Program-made: the position numbers and the translations under genes
The notes under the pieces: generated by a model
What the model was told of the DNA's origin: nothing
The model's input: only the letters and a program-made list of their open reading frames with translations
Database searches by the model: none
Source of the DNA: Agriotes lineatus
Lineage: Eukaryota; Arthropoda; Insecta; Coleoptera; Elateridae
Assembly: GCA_940337035.1 (NCBI GenBank)
Contig: CALNHX010003578.1
Coordinates: forward strand, 1-64,000
Direction: 5' to 3'
Length of the DNA stretch: 64,000 nucleotides
Part shown: positions 44,765 through 54,283 of the stretch, piece by piece
How the letters are laid out: the number at the start of each line of letters is the position of its first letter
How positions within the stretch are numbered: position 1 is the first letter of the stretch

Positions 44765-45839
44765 ATTTATTAATAAAGATTTGGAACGTCTCTCTATCAT
44801 TTCTCAACAGCATTCATTAAAGCTTAATGCTAATAAATCGTCTGTAATATATTTTGGAAAGAAAAAAGATATTGAATTTGCGAAACTTCATGTACAAGTC
44901 AAAATTTTCGACAATTTATTACCAGTTCTTGAAACTATAAAAAACTTGGGATTAATTTTGGATTCCTCGCTACGTTTTAAGCAACATGTCTCTAAATGTT
45001 TGCAGAAAGCTTATTGCAATCTGCGATCTATATACCAAAACCGACATGTTTTGAGCACCGGGGTAAAGGCTACATTATGCCGTAGTTTGGTTTTATCACA
45101 GATGGACTATTGCGACGTAGTATACGATTCATGTCTTGATTATCAGGATAAAGTTAGGATTCAAAAACTACAGAATGCCTGTTTGCGACTTATTTATGGT
45201 ATACGTAAATATGACAGGATAACTTATAAACTTAAAGATGCTGGGTGGTTAAATATGATCAACAGGCGACTCTTTCATCGCTCCGTCTTGTATTATAAAA
45301 TTCTGCTATTTAAGACTCCACCGTACTTATATAACAAAATCTCATTTCGTACAGATGTGCATAATTTGAATTTGAGGTTTAGGGGTAATATCACTGTTCC
45401 ATTACGTTACAGTGAATTTGGAAAACGACTTTATCTATATAACATTGCGAAATGGTTTGGTGACTTGCCCGTACACCTCAAAGTACAAACACTATCTTTA
45501 TCCTCGTTTAGGTGCCAGCTTAGCAAAACACTTCATTCAAGACAAATTTAACGTGTTCCCCTATTTTATTGTATTTTTTTTAATGCGTTGTGGTTTTCGG
45601 GCAACAGTGAAGGCAAAGCCAGACTATAGTTTTAGTATTGTGTGTTTTTGTTGTTTTTGCAACGTAGGGTTAGGTGGAAGAACAGCTCACTGCTTCTGCT
45701 TTGAGCTGAATCTCGCCCTCCATATATTTTTTCTTTCTTATTAATGATTGAATATAGGTGTTTTTTTTTCTTTTTATGTAAATTGTGATCCACTGTTATA
45801 TGTGTAAATAAAGACCATATTATTATTATTATTATTATT
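44765..45839 (+). mobile_element. 5'-truncated LINE: RT C-terminus and 3' tail
   Basis: The open frame 44781-45551 gives LERLSIISQQHSLKLNANKS, GLILDSSLRFKQHVSKCLQK, NRHVLSTGVKATLCRSLVLS, RIQKLQNACLRLIYGIRKYD and TPPYLYNKISFRTDVHNLNL. It is intact to its stop and is the RT thumb and C-terminal region only. A 3' untranslated part of about 270 bp ends in an AATAAAGACC motif and an ATT tract (45819-45839). It is of the same clade as 29183-30010 and 54284-56440. The lack of frame breaks suggests it is younger than most relics here. Confidence 0.88.
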
Positions 45840-45873
45840 TTCACTGTAGTGTTTATGTAATATTTGTTACAGA

Positions 45874-46129
45874 ATGGATAATAAACGCCGCAAAGTAGGG
45901 GCAAACTACAAAAGATATTCTGAAGATGTTTTGAAGGCACTGGTTGACATTCGACAGAAGAAACTATCGTTACGAGAAGTATCACGAAAATATAAAATCT
46001 GTCTAGGAACTTTGAGTCACAAAGTTAATAAAAAGTACTCATCAAAAGTGGGACACCCTTATATATTTTCGGATCAGGAAGAAAATACCTTTGTCAGTCA
46101 CATTTTAAAGGTATCAGAATGGGGCTTTC
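45874..46129 (+). pseudogene. pogo-like transposase N-terminus, cut by a LINE
   Basis: MDNKRRKVGANYKRYSEDVL starts after a plausible AG acceptor. It continues RQKKLSLREVSRKYKICLGT, GHPYIFSDQEENTFVSHILK and SEWGFPF. This is the Psq/HTH DNA-binding domain plus the start of the CENP-B-type region of pogo/tigger transposases. The similarity ends exactly where the LINE 5' region begins (about 46130), and I do not find the continuation after the LINE at 56436. The catalytic domain is therefore absent from the window. Confidence 0.75.
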
Positions 46130-46241
46130 CGTTTGTGGTTTCCGTTTGTCGATTCCGCATTTGAATGTCGAGCTGAGCAGACGTACTGCGCGTGTGGCTC
46201 TGTGTGTGGTGCTGTTGATAGCCTGATTCCGTCAAACCAAC

Positions 46242-46910
46242 ATGGGTACAAGAGCTCAAAAGGATCAAATTAAAGAGGCAATTACCGAAACCTTAAACGA
46301 GGACTGGAAGAAAAAGTTGACCGACAGTATTGTTTCCGCTGTAACTGCCACGCTTGAAGCAAGATTGGCAGCGCTTGAAAAAAGACAGGACGACATGGGA
46401 GGAAAAATTAGCACACTTGTTAGCGAAAACTCCAAACTCAAACAAGAAAATGCAACCCTTGCATCGCGGATAAATAACGGTGAGCAATACTCAAGACGCA
46501 ACAACATTAATATATTTGGAATGCCAGAAACAGCTGGAGAAAATGTTGAAGATAATGTAATTTCCTTTTTCAATCAACAACTGGGCGTTGATATTCCTCC
46601 AGATGCTATCGATAGATGCCATCGACTGGGGCCGCCAAGGACAGGACGAATTAGACCAATTATAGTGAAATGTGTCTCGTACAGGTGCCGCAGTGTTATT
46701 TTTAATAACAAGAAAATGCTTAAGGGTACCCAGTTCAGAATTCAGGAGGACCTAACACGCAATCAACAGGAGCTCTATAAAGGGGCAAAAGAAAAATTCT
46801 CCAAAGAACGGACATGGACTCTTGATGGTAAAGTTTTTGTATTCCATAACAACAAGAAGCATTTGGTGAGGGACTTGGGCGATATTGAAAATATTGTAGC
46901 CAATAACTAA
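46242..46910 (+). CDS. LINE ORF1 protein (coiled coil plus RRM-like domain)
   Basis: The 222-codon frame is intact. The N-terminal half is a long coiled coil (LEARLAALEKRQDDMGGKIS, LVSENSKLKQENATLASRIN). The C-terminal half has QYSRRNNINIFGMPE, IDRCHRLGPPRTGRIRPIIV and FNNKKMLKGTQFRIQEDLT, the pattern of L1-type ORF1 proteins (Transposase_22-like), which coat the element RNA. There are no zinc knuckles, unlike the ORF1 at 43577. The next gene is the element's endonuclease-RT at 47494. It stands out as an intact gene in a decayed element; it may be functional sequence of a fairly recent copy. Confidence 0.85.
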   Translation: MGTRAQKDQIKEAITETLNEDWKKKLTDSIVSAVTATLEARLAALEKRQDDMGGKISTLVSENSKLKQENATLASRINNGEQYSRRNNINIFGMPETAGENVEDNVISFFNQQLGVDIPPDAIDRCHRLGPPRTGRIRPIIVKCVSYRCRSVIFNNKKMLKGTQFRIQEDLTRNQQELYKGAKEKFSKERTWTLDGKVFVFHNNKKHLVRDLGDIENIVANN

Positions 46911-46959
46911 TGCGAAGACAGGCCAGCCGGGGTCACATCGCATATGTCTGTGTAAGGTG

Positions 46960-47465
46960 ATAAATAGTAATTAGATTTAGTTCATTTTGCCGTATCTACA
47001 AACTTTCATTGTTAATTTACCTTTCTAAGTTACTAAATATTTATTTTCATTTTGCCTTATTTATTTTGTCGTATTTGTAAACTTAAATTTACTTTACTAA
47101 GTTATTAAACATTCATTTTCATTTTGCCTTAACTGCAAACGTTTATTGTTAAATTTACTTTTGTGTTACTGAATATTTATTTTACTCTGCCTTATTTTGC
47201 GCTATTGTTAATTTACCTTTCTAAGTTACTAAATATTTATTTTCATTTTGCCTTGTTTATTTTGTCGTATTTGTAAACTTAAATTTACTTTACTAAGTTA
47301 TTAAACATTCATTCTCATTTTGCCTTAACTGCAAACGTTTATTGTTAAATTTACTTTTGTGTTACTGAATATTTATTTTACTCTGCCTTATTTTGCGCTA
47401 TTTGCAAACTTTATTGTTAAATTTATTATTCTAAGTTAATAAACATTTATTTTCATTCTCATCAT
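46960..47465 (+). repeat. Tandem repeat in the LINE ORF1-ORF2 spacer
   Basis: Monomers of roughly 66-70 bp carry TAAGTTA(C/T)TAAA, ATTCATTTTCATTTTGCCTT and TTTGTAAACTT. They are ordered in a 206-bp higher period: GTTAATTTACCTTTCTAAGT at 47011 recurs at 47217. A little over two periods are present. Confidence 0.85.
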
Positions 47466-47493
47466 ATTAACTTGATTCATTCTTGAGGAAACA

Positions 47494-48009
47494 ATGAATC
47501 ACTCTAGCTTAGCACACCTAAATGTACGGTCACTATCAGCACATTATCATGATTTCAGGAACCTAGTCTTATCCAACCATTATGATGCAGTGGCGGTCTC
47601 GGAGACATGGTTAAATGCGAATATCAGTACAAACAATATAAAAATTGAAGGGTACGATATAATCCGTCGAGACAGAGTTGAGCGTGGGGGACTCCTCCCG
47701 CAATTTATATTTTATCGAAATATAATTACACTATTATTCCTACAAGTAGCGAAATTGAACAACTCTGGATCAAGGTACGTATGGATCATAAAAATATTGG
47801 CTTGTCAGTTGCGTACAGACCACCGACAATGCACTATGTTGAATTTTTTAATGTTTTTGAGGCAACGGTGGCGGATATACTACCATGTGTTGACGATATT
47901 TTTTGCTTTGGAGATTTCAATATCGACCTTTTTCAATCCGAAAATCTAAACGCTACTCATGCATGCAATGTTTTTGAGGGTTTAGGATTAACACAGATAG
48001 TACAACAAC
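47494..48009 (+). pseudogene. LINE ORF2, endonuclease part before the MULE
   Basis: The start MNHSSLAHLNVRSLSAHYHD is followed by VAVSETWLNANIS (the catalytic Glu of the apurinic endonuclease). After a one-base shift near 47695 come SSEIEQLWIKV, GLSVAYRPPT and IFCFGDFNIDLF (the GDFN box), then GLGLTQIVQQ. The protein is cut at 48009 by the MULE. The next residues (PTRITDYSSTLIDYILTT) are at 54283 on the far side. The family cuts the chromosomal target before reverse transcription. Confidence 0.85.
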
Positions 48010-48149
48010 GGGAATGGGACGTTTCTACGCCGCCAGTTCTTCGCCGCCAGTTCATCGCCGCCGTTTCTACGCCGGGACGGTTCTACGCCGTATTCAAATT
48101 AAAATTACAATAAGTGAAATTTTATTGTTTAAACACATACATACAGTCA
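48010..48149 (+). repeat. MULE left terminal inverted repeat
   Basis: The tip has three GC-rich subrepeats (GCCGCCAGTTCTTC, GCCGCCAGTTCATC, GCCGCCGTTTCTAC), then an AT-rich inner part up to ACATACATACAGTCA. It pairs with 54103-54274. Confidence 0.93.
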
Positions 48150-48498
48150 ATTAATACAATACAAAAATTAAGAATAAAAGAATTTCCGAATGGGTAATCT
48201 AAAACACCGGGGATACAATACAATCGCCGAGATTATATTAAGGATGTTATGGTTATTAGCACAAATGAGGTAATCAGAAATTTTAATCCGCTCATAGAAA
48301 ATTACCTAGGAGTTAACGAGTTTACAATCGCCGGGATTATCTTAATGATGTTATGGTTATCAGCACAGACCCATTAGCACAAATCTAAAAACTGTTTAAC
48401 AGTATTTGGTATAAATATGGGGCAGGAGCCCTTAACACATCACTTTAAGTGTATTCGCCACAAAGTAATTATTACGTTAGTTAACAGTGATCTTAATA

Positions 48499-49090
48499 AT
48501 GGAACCAGCAGTTCTCAGCAAGAGAGGAAACGAGAAGTTTTCCTATAACGGATATTTGTACGTTTTCGACAAAGTTAGTAAAAGGGACCCTAGTTTACAA
48601 TTTTGGCGGTGCGAAGAAGTGGGTCGCTGTAAAGGAAGAATTCACACGAGGGCTGGAGAAGTGGTCAACGAAATGAACAATCATTGTCACCCTTCCTCGG
48701 CAGCAGCCATGCAAGTAGCAACTGTTGTCACTAAAATCAAACGTCGTGCAGAAGAAACTATGGAGGGCACAAGTGTAGTTATAAATCAGTGTGTAATCGA
48801 CGTGCCTGAAGCTGTTTTAGCATCGATTCCAAATAATGCAGCCCTGAAAAAATAATCAGAAGAAAACGGAATCAAATTAATGCTGCACCTGCTGATCCCG
48901 CAGACCTAAACGATTTGGTGTTGCCAAATCCATATAAGGTATATGTGCCTCGACCAGGAACAGAAGAAACTTTTTTGCTAAGCGACGATGGAGAGGGAGC
49001 AAACAGAATTTTAATTTTTGGAAGAGAGAGCTGGTTGCAGCATTTGCATAATGCCAATACATGGTACAGTGATGGTACCTTCGCAATAGC
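48499..49090 (+). pseudogene. MULE transposase, N-terminal part (FLYWCH finger and first Asp)
   Basis: The start MEPAVLSKRGNEKFSYNGYL leads into a FLYWCH zinc finger, residues about 13-62: FSYNGYLYVF, FWRCEEVGRCKGRIH and NNHCHP. This finger is the DNA-binding module of many animal MULE transposases. A one-base deletion in an A run at about 48846-48852 shifts the frame (stop at 48855). The protein resumes with PNPYKVYVPRPGTEETFLLS, GRESWLQHLHNANTWYSDGT with the first catalytic Asp, and TFAIA at 49090. There a Ty3/gypsy element is inserted within the next Ala codon. The reading continues at 53226. Confidence 0.88.
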
Positions 49091-49201
49091 TGTTGTATAT
49101 GCAACCAAACATACACGACTATGACTGATAATGTACTTGTATTTAATAAAACAGTTACTATCTGACACTCAACAGAAGAGCACGTCTTTTACTTTATTAC
49201 A
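49091..49201 (+). repeat. Left LTR
   Basis: 111 bp, beginning TGTTGTATATGC and ending CTTTATTACA, with an AATAAAA motif at about 49145 that could serve as a polyadenylation signal. Confidence 0.93.
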
Positions 49202-49333
49202 TGGCGCAGTCGCAGTTGGAGGCCAGATGAACCTCGAGAAAAGAACCACGTTTATATAAAATTCGTTACAGGAGCGAAAACGGTGAAGATATTACGATTA
49301 TAATAATCTTAAGTGTGTATAAAACACAAAAAT

Positions 49334-50380
49334 ATGGATTTTCGTGGAATACCGCCGATGATCATGTCTGGAAATTTGGGTGAAAATTGGAGATTCTGGA
49401 AGCAACGATTCACAACGTATCTGGATGCTACAGAAATCGCGAAAAAAGAAGAAAAGACGAAGTGTGCTCAATGCCTAACCTTAATCGGAGAAGAAGGTAT
49501 GCGTATTTTTAATACTTTTACATTTGAAAGACAAGACCAAGATAAATTAGAACCTCTACTAAAAAAGTTTGGGGACCACTTCAATCCAAAACGTAACCTA
49601 GCTTATGAACGGCATAAATTTTTGATGTGTAAACAGAAAGAAGGACAATCAATCGAGAAATACATTACTGAACTGAAAAACTTATCCTTATCATGTGAAC
49701 TGGGTGATTTACGTGATAGTCTAACCAAGGACATCCTAATTTGTGGTTTACAATCGGAAGCATTAAGAGAGAAACTTCTACTACAAGAAGACAAAGAAAA
49801 ACTGGAAGATGCAATCAAGATCTGCCTCAGCTCAGAAAATGCCAGGTACCGTAATCAACAAATAACAAAAGGCATGGAAGGTACCAGCATGGACGAAGTC
49901 AGCAAACATGGAACGATGAATCACGCAAGCATGCAGTATCATCGTAAACAAAATCAGTCAGCTGGACGTTCACATTCAGGCAGTGCCAAAGAAGCGGGAT
50001 ATTCAAAACAATCGAATCCAGGGAAACCTACCGGAGAAGCAAGAAGATGTCAAAAGTGTTCGTATAATCACAGTTTTGGAAAGTGTCCTGCGTATGGGAA
50101 GAAGTGTGCAAAGTGTGGTAACATAAATCATTTTGCAGCTGTTTGTCGTATAAAACACAGTAGTAGTATAAGAAATGTACATGTTATAGATAATAATGAT
50201 GATTTTCTCTATGTAGGGTCCATAGAAGCATCAGTAAATACACTGTCGGAGGAATCGTGGTTAGAAGCCTTGCAGATCAATGGTCACTCAATCAATTTCA
50301 AACTCGACACGGGGGCTATGGCAAATATCATTCCTGTAAGTGTTTTGAAACTGATAAACTTTAATCTGACAAAAATTTAG
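49334..50380 (+). CDS. Gag with two zinc knuckles, running into protease
   Basis: The Met at 49334 (MDFRGIPPMIMSGN) is preferred over the upstream one at 49313. Capsid-like helices (NWRFWKQRFTTYLDATEI, LMCKQKEGQSIEKYITELKN) are followed by knuckles CQKCSYNHSFGKC (CX2CX3HX4C) and CAKCGNINHFAAVC (CX2CX4HX4C), then the start of the aspartic protease with its catalytic LDTGA and NIIPVSVLKL. A TAG at 50378-50380 ends the frame inside the protease. The next open frame (50390-52855) is in the same phase, so gag and pol are a single frame broken by this one codon. Gag packages the RNA in virus-like particles. Confidence 0.92.
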   Translation: MDFRGIPPMIMSGNLGENWRFWKQRFTTYLDATEIAKKEEKTKCAQCLTLIGEEGMRIFNTFTFERQDQDKLEPLLKKFGDHFNPKRNLAYERHKFLMCKQKEGQSIEKYITELKNLSLSCELGDLRDSLTKDILICGLQSEALREKLLLQEDKEKLEDAIKICLSSENARYRNQQITKGMEGTSMDEVSKHGTMNHASMQYHRKQNQSAGRSHSGSAKEAGYSKQSNPGKPTGEARRCQKCSYNHSFGKCPAYGKKCAKCGNINHFAAVCRIKHSSSIRNVHVIDNNDDFLYVGSIEASVNTLSEESWLEALQINGHSINFKLDTGAMANIIPVSVLKLINFNLTKI

Positions 50381-50389
50381 AATACAAAC

Positions 50390-52855
50390 ATGAAGCTTTG
50401 TTCGTATACACGAGATTCTATACCTGTTTTAGGAAAATGTGTGTTAAAATGCTCACATAAAGCAATGATTAAAGATCTCTCATTCTATGTGGTCGATGTT
50501 AATAATACACCTTTACTAGGTCTTAAGACATGTGTAGATTTAGGGTTAGTTATAAAAACTGAAGCTATAGAAAAAAGCGAACCCACTTCTAGTTCAGAAG
50601 CTATAATTAGTGAGAAAGATACAAATAAAGGCGAAAAAATGAAGTCAAGTAGGGAAATAGAAAATTGCACCTCACCCGAGATAGAAATAGAACAATTAAT
50701 AAATAGGTTTGATTTTGTGTTTAAAGGAATAGGTTGTTTAGAAAAGCCATACAAAATAGAGTTAAAAACAAATGCTGAACCAGTTGTTCATCCTGTTAGG
50801 AAAATACCCTTTGCAATTAGAGATCACCTTAAACAAACTTTAGACAAGCTAGAAAAGCAAAAAATCATAGAAAAGTCTGATAAAAGTGCAGACTGGGTTA
50901 ATGCTATTGTGGTAGTGAAAAAAGTAAATGGACAGTTTAGGATTTGTCTAGATCCTTCTGATCTGAACAAGTCAATAAAACGACATTATTTCCAAATACC
51001 AACATTAGACGAACTAACAGTCAAATTAGCGGGTGCACAATATTTTACTACTCTAGATGCTACTCAGGGATTTTTACAAATCAAGTTAGACAGGGATAGC
51101 ACAAAATTATGCACTTTTGGAACTCCTTTTGGGAGGTACAGGTTTTTACGATTACCTTATGGTTTAGTTAGTGCCTCTGAAGTATTCCAAGAGAGAATGC
51201 AAGAGATATTTGGAAACATAGAAGGTGTTAGTGTATATATTGATGACATAATAGTATCAGGAAAAACTAAGGCTGAACATAACCAACGTTTAGAACTAGT
51301 ATTAAAAATGGCAGCTAAACACAACCTTAGGCTTAATAAAGAAAAATGCAAATTTCTTGCAAACGAAGTCCAATACATGGGACACAGAATATCAAAAGAG
51401 GGATTGAATGCAGACGATTCAAAAATAGAAGCAATTGTAAAAATGCAGAAACCGCAGAATGTGGGAGACGTACAAAGGTTTCTGGGGTTAGTAACTTATA
51501 TAGGCAAATTTGTAGAAAACCTATCTGATAAAACAGCACCTCTAAGGGAACTATTAAAAAAAGATATTATGTTCAATTGGGAGAAAAAACATGATGAAGC
51601 ATTTGACACTTTAAAACTTATAATAAGTAGAAGTCCGTGCTTACAGTTTTTTTATATAAACAAAGCAACCACAATTTCAGTAGACGCGTCAAAAAATGGG
51701 ATGGGTGCAGTTCTTCTGCAGGAAGGACGTCCGTGTGCTCATTCGTCTCGTGCTCTTACGGATGCGCAAACGAGATACGCGCAAATTGAAAAAGAATTAC
51801 TGGCGATCTGGTTCGGGATAGAAAGGTTTAAACAATATGTATTCGGTAGACAATTCACGGTCGAAACCGACCACAAACCCTTGCTACAAATTATTAGGAA
51901 ACCCCTAAACTCTTGTCCAGCCAGACTTCAGAAAATTCTAATACAATTGCATAAATATGATTTCAATTTAATATATAAACCAGGAAAACAATTAATCCTG
52001 GCAGACGCTTTATCGAGAGCCTTTATAAAGGACAAAAATTTTGATGAAAATTTAGACCTAGAATTAAATGCACAAGTATGTTTAATTTCTGAGTACCTAA
52101 ATATTTCAGATGCTAAAAGAAATGATTATAAAAAGCAAACTAATTTAGATTTAGACCTAGTGAAATTGAAAGATTACATCGTAAACGGTTGGCCACCAAG
52201 AATGAAAGACCTTGCAGAAAATATAAAATGTTACTATAAATTTAAACATGAGTTAACAATAATGGATGAACTCGTGTACAAGAACCAAAAGCTAATAGTA
52301 CCCAAAAGTGGCAGGAAAGAAATTTTAGAAAAACTTCATTATAGCCATTCAGGGATCAATAAGACAGTTTCAAAAGCTAATTTATCATTCTACTGGCCTG
52401 GAATGACTAAATGCATACAGGATATGATCTTGTCTTGTCACATCTGTCAAAATTATGAGAAATCCCAAAGCTCCGAACCGATGATACCTCACGAAATTGT
52501 TAAATTACCATTTTACAAAGTGGCTTGTGACATATTTCATCTATATAATGAATCATATTTGCTAGTCACAGACTACTACTCCAAATATGTTGAAGTCCTA
52601 AACCTAAATAAGGATTTATCTAGCAGTAATGCAGTAGCTGCTAACACACCTGCAAATGATCTAAATTCACAAATCTACCAAAACATACAAATTAACCATG
52701 AAGAATGTCCCATTGCTACTAGTTTGGAAAACACCATTTCAAATAAATTACATGAAACAACTGTAGGTAGCAAAATGTTAAATAATGGAAAAAATATTAC
52801 ACGTTCTGGTAGGGTAAGTTACAGACCAACAAAATTAAAAGATTTTGAAATATGA
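50390..52855 (+). pseudogene. Pol: protease end, RT, RNase H, truncated integrase
   Basis: Domains in order: the protease end (PLLGLKTCVDLGLV); RT with RICLDPSDLNKSI, FTTLDATQGFLQIKL (motif A), LRLPYGLVSASEVFQ and VYIDDIIVSG (YIDD, motif C); RNase H with ISVDASKNGMGAVLLQ, RYAQIEKELLAIWFGIERF and TDHKPLL; an HX3HX~30CX2C integrase finger (LHYSHSGINK, CHICQNYEK); and the start of the integrase core (VACDIFHL, LLVTDYYSKYVEVL). After DLSSSNAV the rest of the core, with its second Asp and Glu, is missing. The frame joins to a short C-terminal tail ending GRVSYRPTKLKDFEI. This internal in-frame deletion makes the copy unable to integrate by itself, though RT and RNase H look intact. Confidence 0.92.
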
Positions 52856-52897
52856 TAGCAATTAGATTTCTGTATTGCACTAGCAGTGTTGAACTGT

Positions 52898-53043
52898 CAT
52901 TGTAACTTGTAATGTAATTGTGACTAATGTTTATTGTAACTTGTAATATAATCATTGTAACTTGTAATGTAATTGTGACTAATGTTTATTGTAACTTGTA
53001 ATATAATAACTGTAACTAGTAATGTAATTGTAATTAATGTGCT
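52898..53043 (+). repeat. Tandem repeat before the right LTR
   Basis: A unit of about 55 bp (CATTGTAACTTGTAATGTAA, TTGTGACTAATGTTTATTG) is present about 2.6 times in the 3' untranslated region between pol and the polypurine tract. Confidence 0.85.
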
Positions 53044-53109
53044 ATGGGTATGTACAAACCATTGTTAGAAATTTGTTCTTAGAATAAGACGATTCTTTAA
53101 GAAGGAGGA

Positions 53110-53220
53110 TGTTGTATATGCAACCAAACATACACGACTATGACTGATAATGTACTTGTATTTAATAAAACAGTTACTATCTGACACTCAACAGAAGAGC
53201 ACGTCTTTTACTTTATTACA
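53110..53220 (+). repeat. Right LTR
   Basis: 111 bp, with no difference from the left LTR at 49091-49201 by eye. It is followed directly by the second ATAGC. Confidence 0.93.
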
Positions 53221-53225
53221 ATAGC

Positions 53226-54045
53226 ACCGAGGCTATTTTCCCAAATTTATATTGTTATGGCAACAAAACACGGAGGAGTGCATCCTATATTGTATGCTCT
53301 GTTACCTAACAAGCAGCGTGTTACATACACACGTATGTTCGAACTAATTAAAACACTAGTGCCAAATTTAAGTCAAGAATCTATCATTTGTGATTATGAA
53401 TATGCAGCTTTTAGTGCCATGAAAGATTGCTTTCCGGAAGTAAATGTAAAAGGTTGCTTCTTCCATTTAGCACAAAATATGAGGAAACATTTAGCTCAGA
53501 TTGGTGTTATTGGTCAATACAACAATGATGCTGAATTTGCATTGAGAGCTAAAATGGTCCTTGCATTAGCATTTGTGCCAATAGCAGATTTGGATGAATA
53601 CATTGATGCTTTAGCAAATGATTTGCCAGTAGAACTTCAGCCGCTTCTAAATTGGTTTGAAGACAGCTATGTTGGCCGTTTAAATCGACGCGGGAATGGT
53701 AGGCGCCCGCCTATGTTTCATCCAACAATGTGGAATTTATACCAGAGAACAATCGATGGAGAAGATCGCACCAATAATCATGCAGAGGCAGCCAATCGTC
53801 GATTGCGTTCTGAATTAGGTATGCATCACCCAACTATTTGGAAATTTATAGATGGATTGCGAAAAGTACAAAAAGGACGAGACGCTTATTTTGAGCAACT
53901 TATCGCCGGACATTTACCACCGATGAAGCTGAAAAAATACCGTGACGCTGATGAACGTATTCGAAGAATTGTCTTAGACTATGGAAACAGGGAACCTCTA
54001 GATTATTTACGTGGCCTAGCACACAATTACCAAATGACGCAATAA
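53226..54045 (+). pseudogene. MULE transposase, C-terminal part
   Basis: Beyond the second ATAGC the protein resumes in phase with PRLFSQIYIVMATKHGGVHP, the usual continuation of the WxxDGTF block at 49060-49090. Further motifs are SIICDYEYAAFSAM (second Asp), GCFFHLAQNMRKHL (C..H motif between the Asp and Glu) and RTNNHAEAANRRLRSEL (catalytic Glu). The frame is open to its stop at 54045. All three acidic residues are present, so apart from the Ty3/gypsy insertion and the A-run frameshift this MULE gene is whole. The 3' untranslated part runs into the right terminal repeat. Confidence 0.9.
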
Positions 54046-54102
54046 TCTTATTTTTCCTATTTATTCTTTTAAATTAAAATAAATTTCCTATTTTATTTTC
54101 TA

Positions 54103-54274
54103 TGACTGTATGTATGTGTTTAAACAATAAATTTTAATTGTAATTGTAATTTTAATTTGAATGCTGCGTAGAATCGGCTGGCGTAGAAACGGCCAGTGTA
54201 GAACCGTCCCGGCGTAGAAACGGCGGCGATGAACTGGCGGCGAAGAACTGGCGGCGTAGAAACGTCCTAGACCC
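54103..54274 (-). repeat. MULE right terminal inverted repeat
   Basis: Reverse complement of the left arm, with GACGTTTCTACGCCGCCAG at the tip and an additional GC-rich segment (CTGGCCGTTTCTACGC-like, read inward) not found on the left. It ends at GGG read inward and is followed by the target duplicate. Confidence 0.93.
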
Positions 54275-54283
54275 TACAACAAC

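Larger units (their letters stand above)
49091..53220 (+). mobile_element. Ty3/gypsy LTR retrotransposon, 4130 bp, ATAGC target duplication
   Basis: ATAGC is at 49086-49090 and 53221-53225. The two LTRs (49091-49201 and 53110-53220, 111 bp each, TGTTG...TTACA) appear identical base for base. TGGCGCAGTCGCAG directly after the left LTR is the likely primer site, and AAGAAGGAGGA at 53099-53109 is the polypurine tract. Short LTRs and the gag/RT type suggest the Mag-like branch (inference). Identical LTRs mean a recent insertion. Confidence 0.95.
48010..54274 (+). mobile_element. MULE (Mutator-like) transposon, 6265 bp, 9-bp target duplication
   Basis: TACAACAAC is at 48001-48009 and again at 54275-54283. 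The termini start GGG and share GGACGTTTCTACGCCGCCAG. Terminal inverted repeats are long (about 140 bp left, 172 bp right), with a 5-bp difference near the tip and an extra segment of about 35 bp in the right arm. They contain GC-rich subrepeats. Inside is one gene with a FLYWCH finger and a MULE catalytic domain, itself split by a Ty3/gypsy element. Without that insertion the element is about 2.1 kb. Confidence 0.95.

Noticed and set aside
48010..48113. Continuation of the LINE endonuclease frame (REWDVSTPPVL) to 48113
   Set aside because: These codons lie in the MULE terminal repeat; the true continuation is at 54283.
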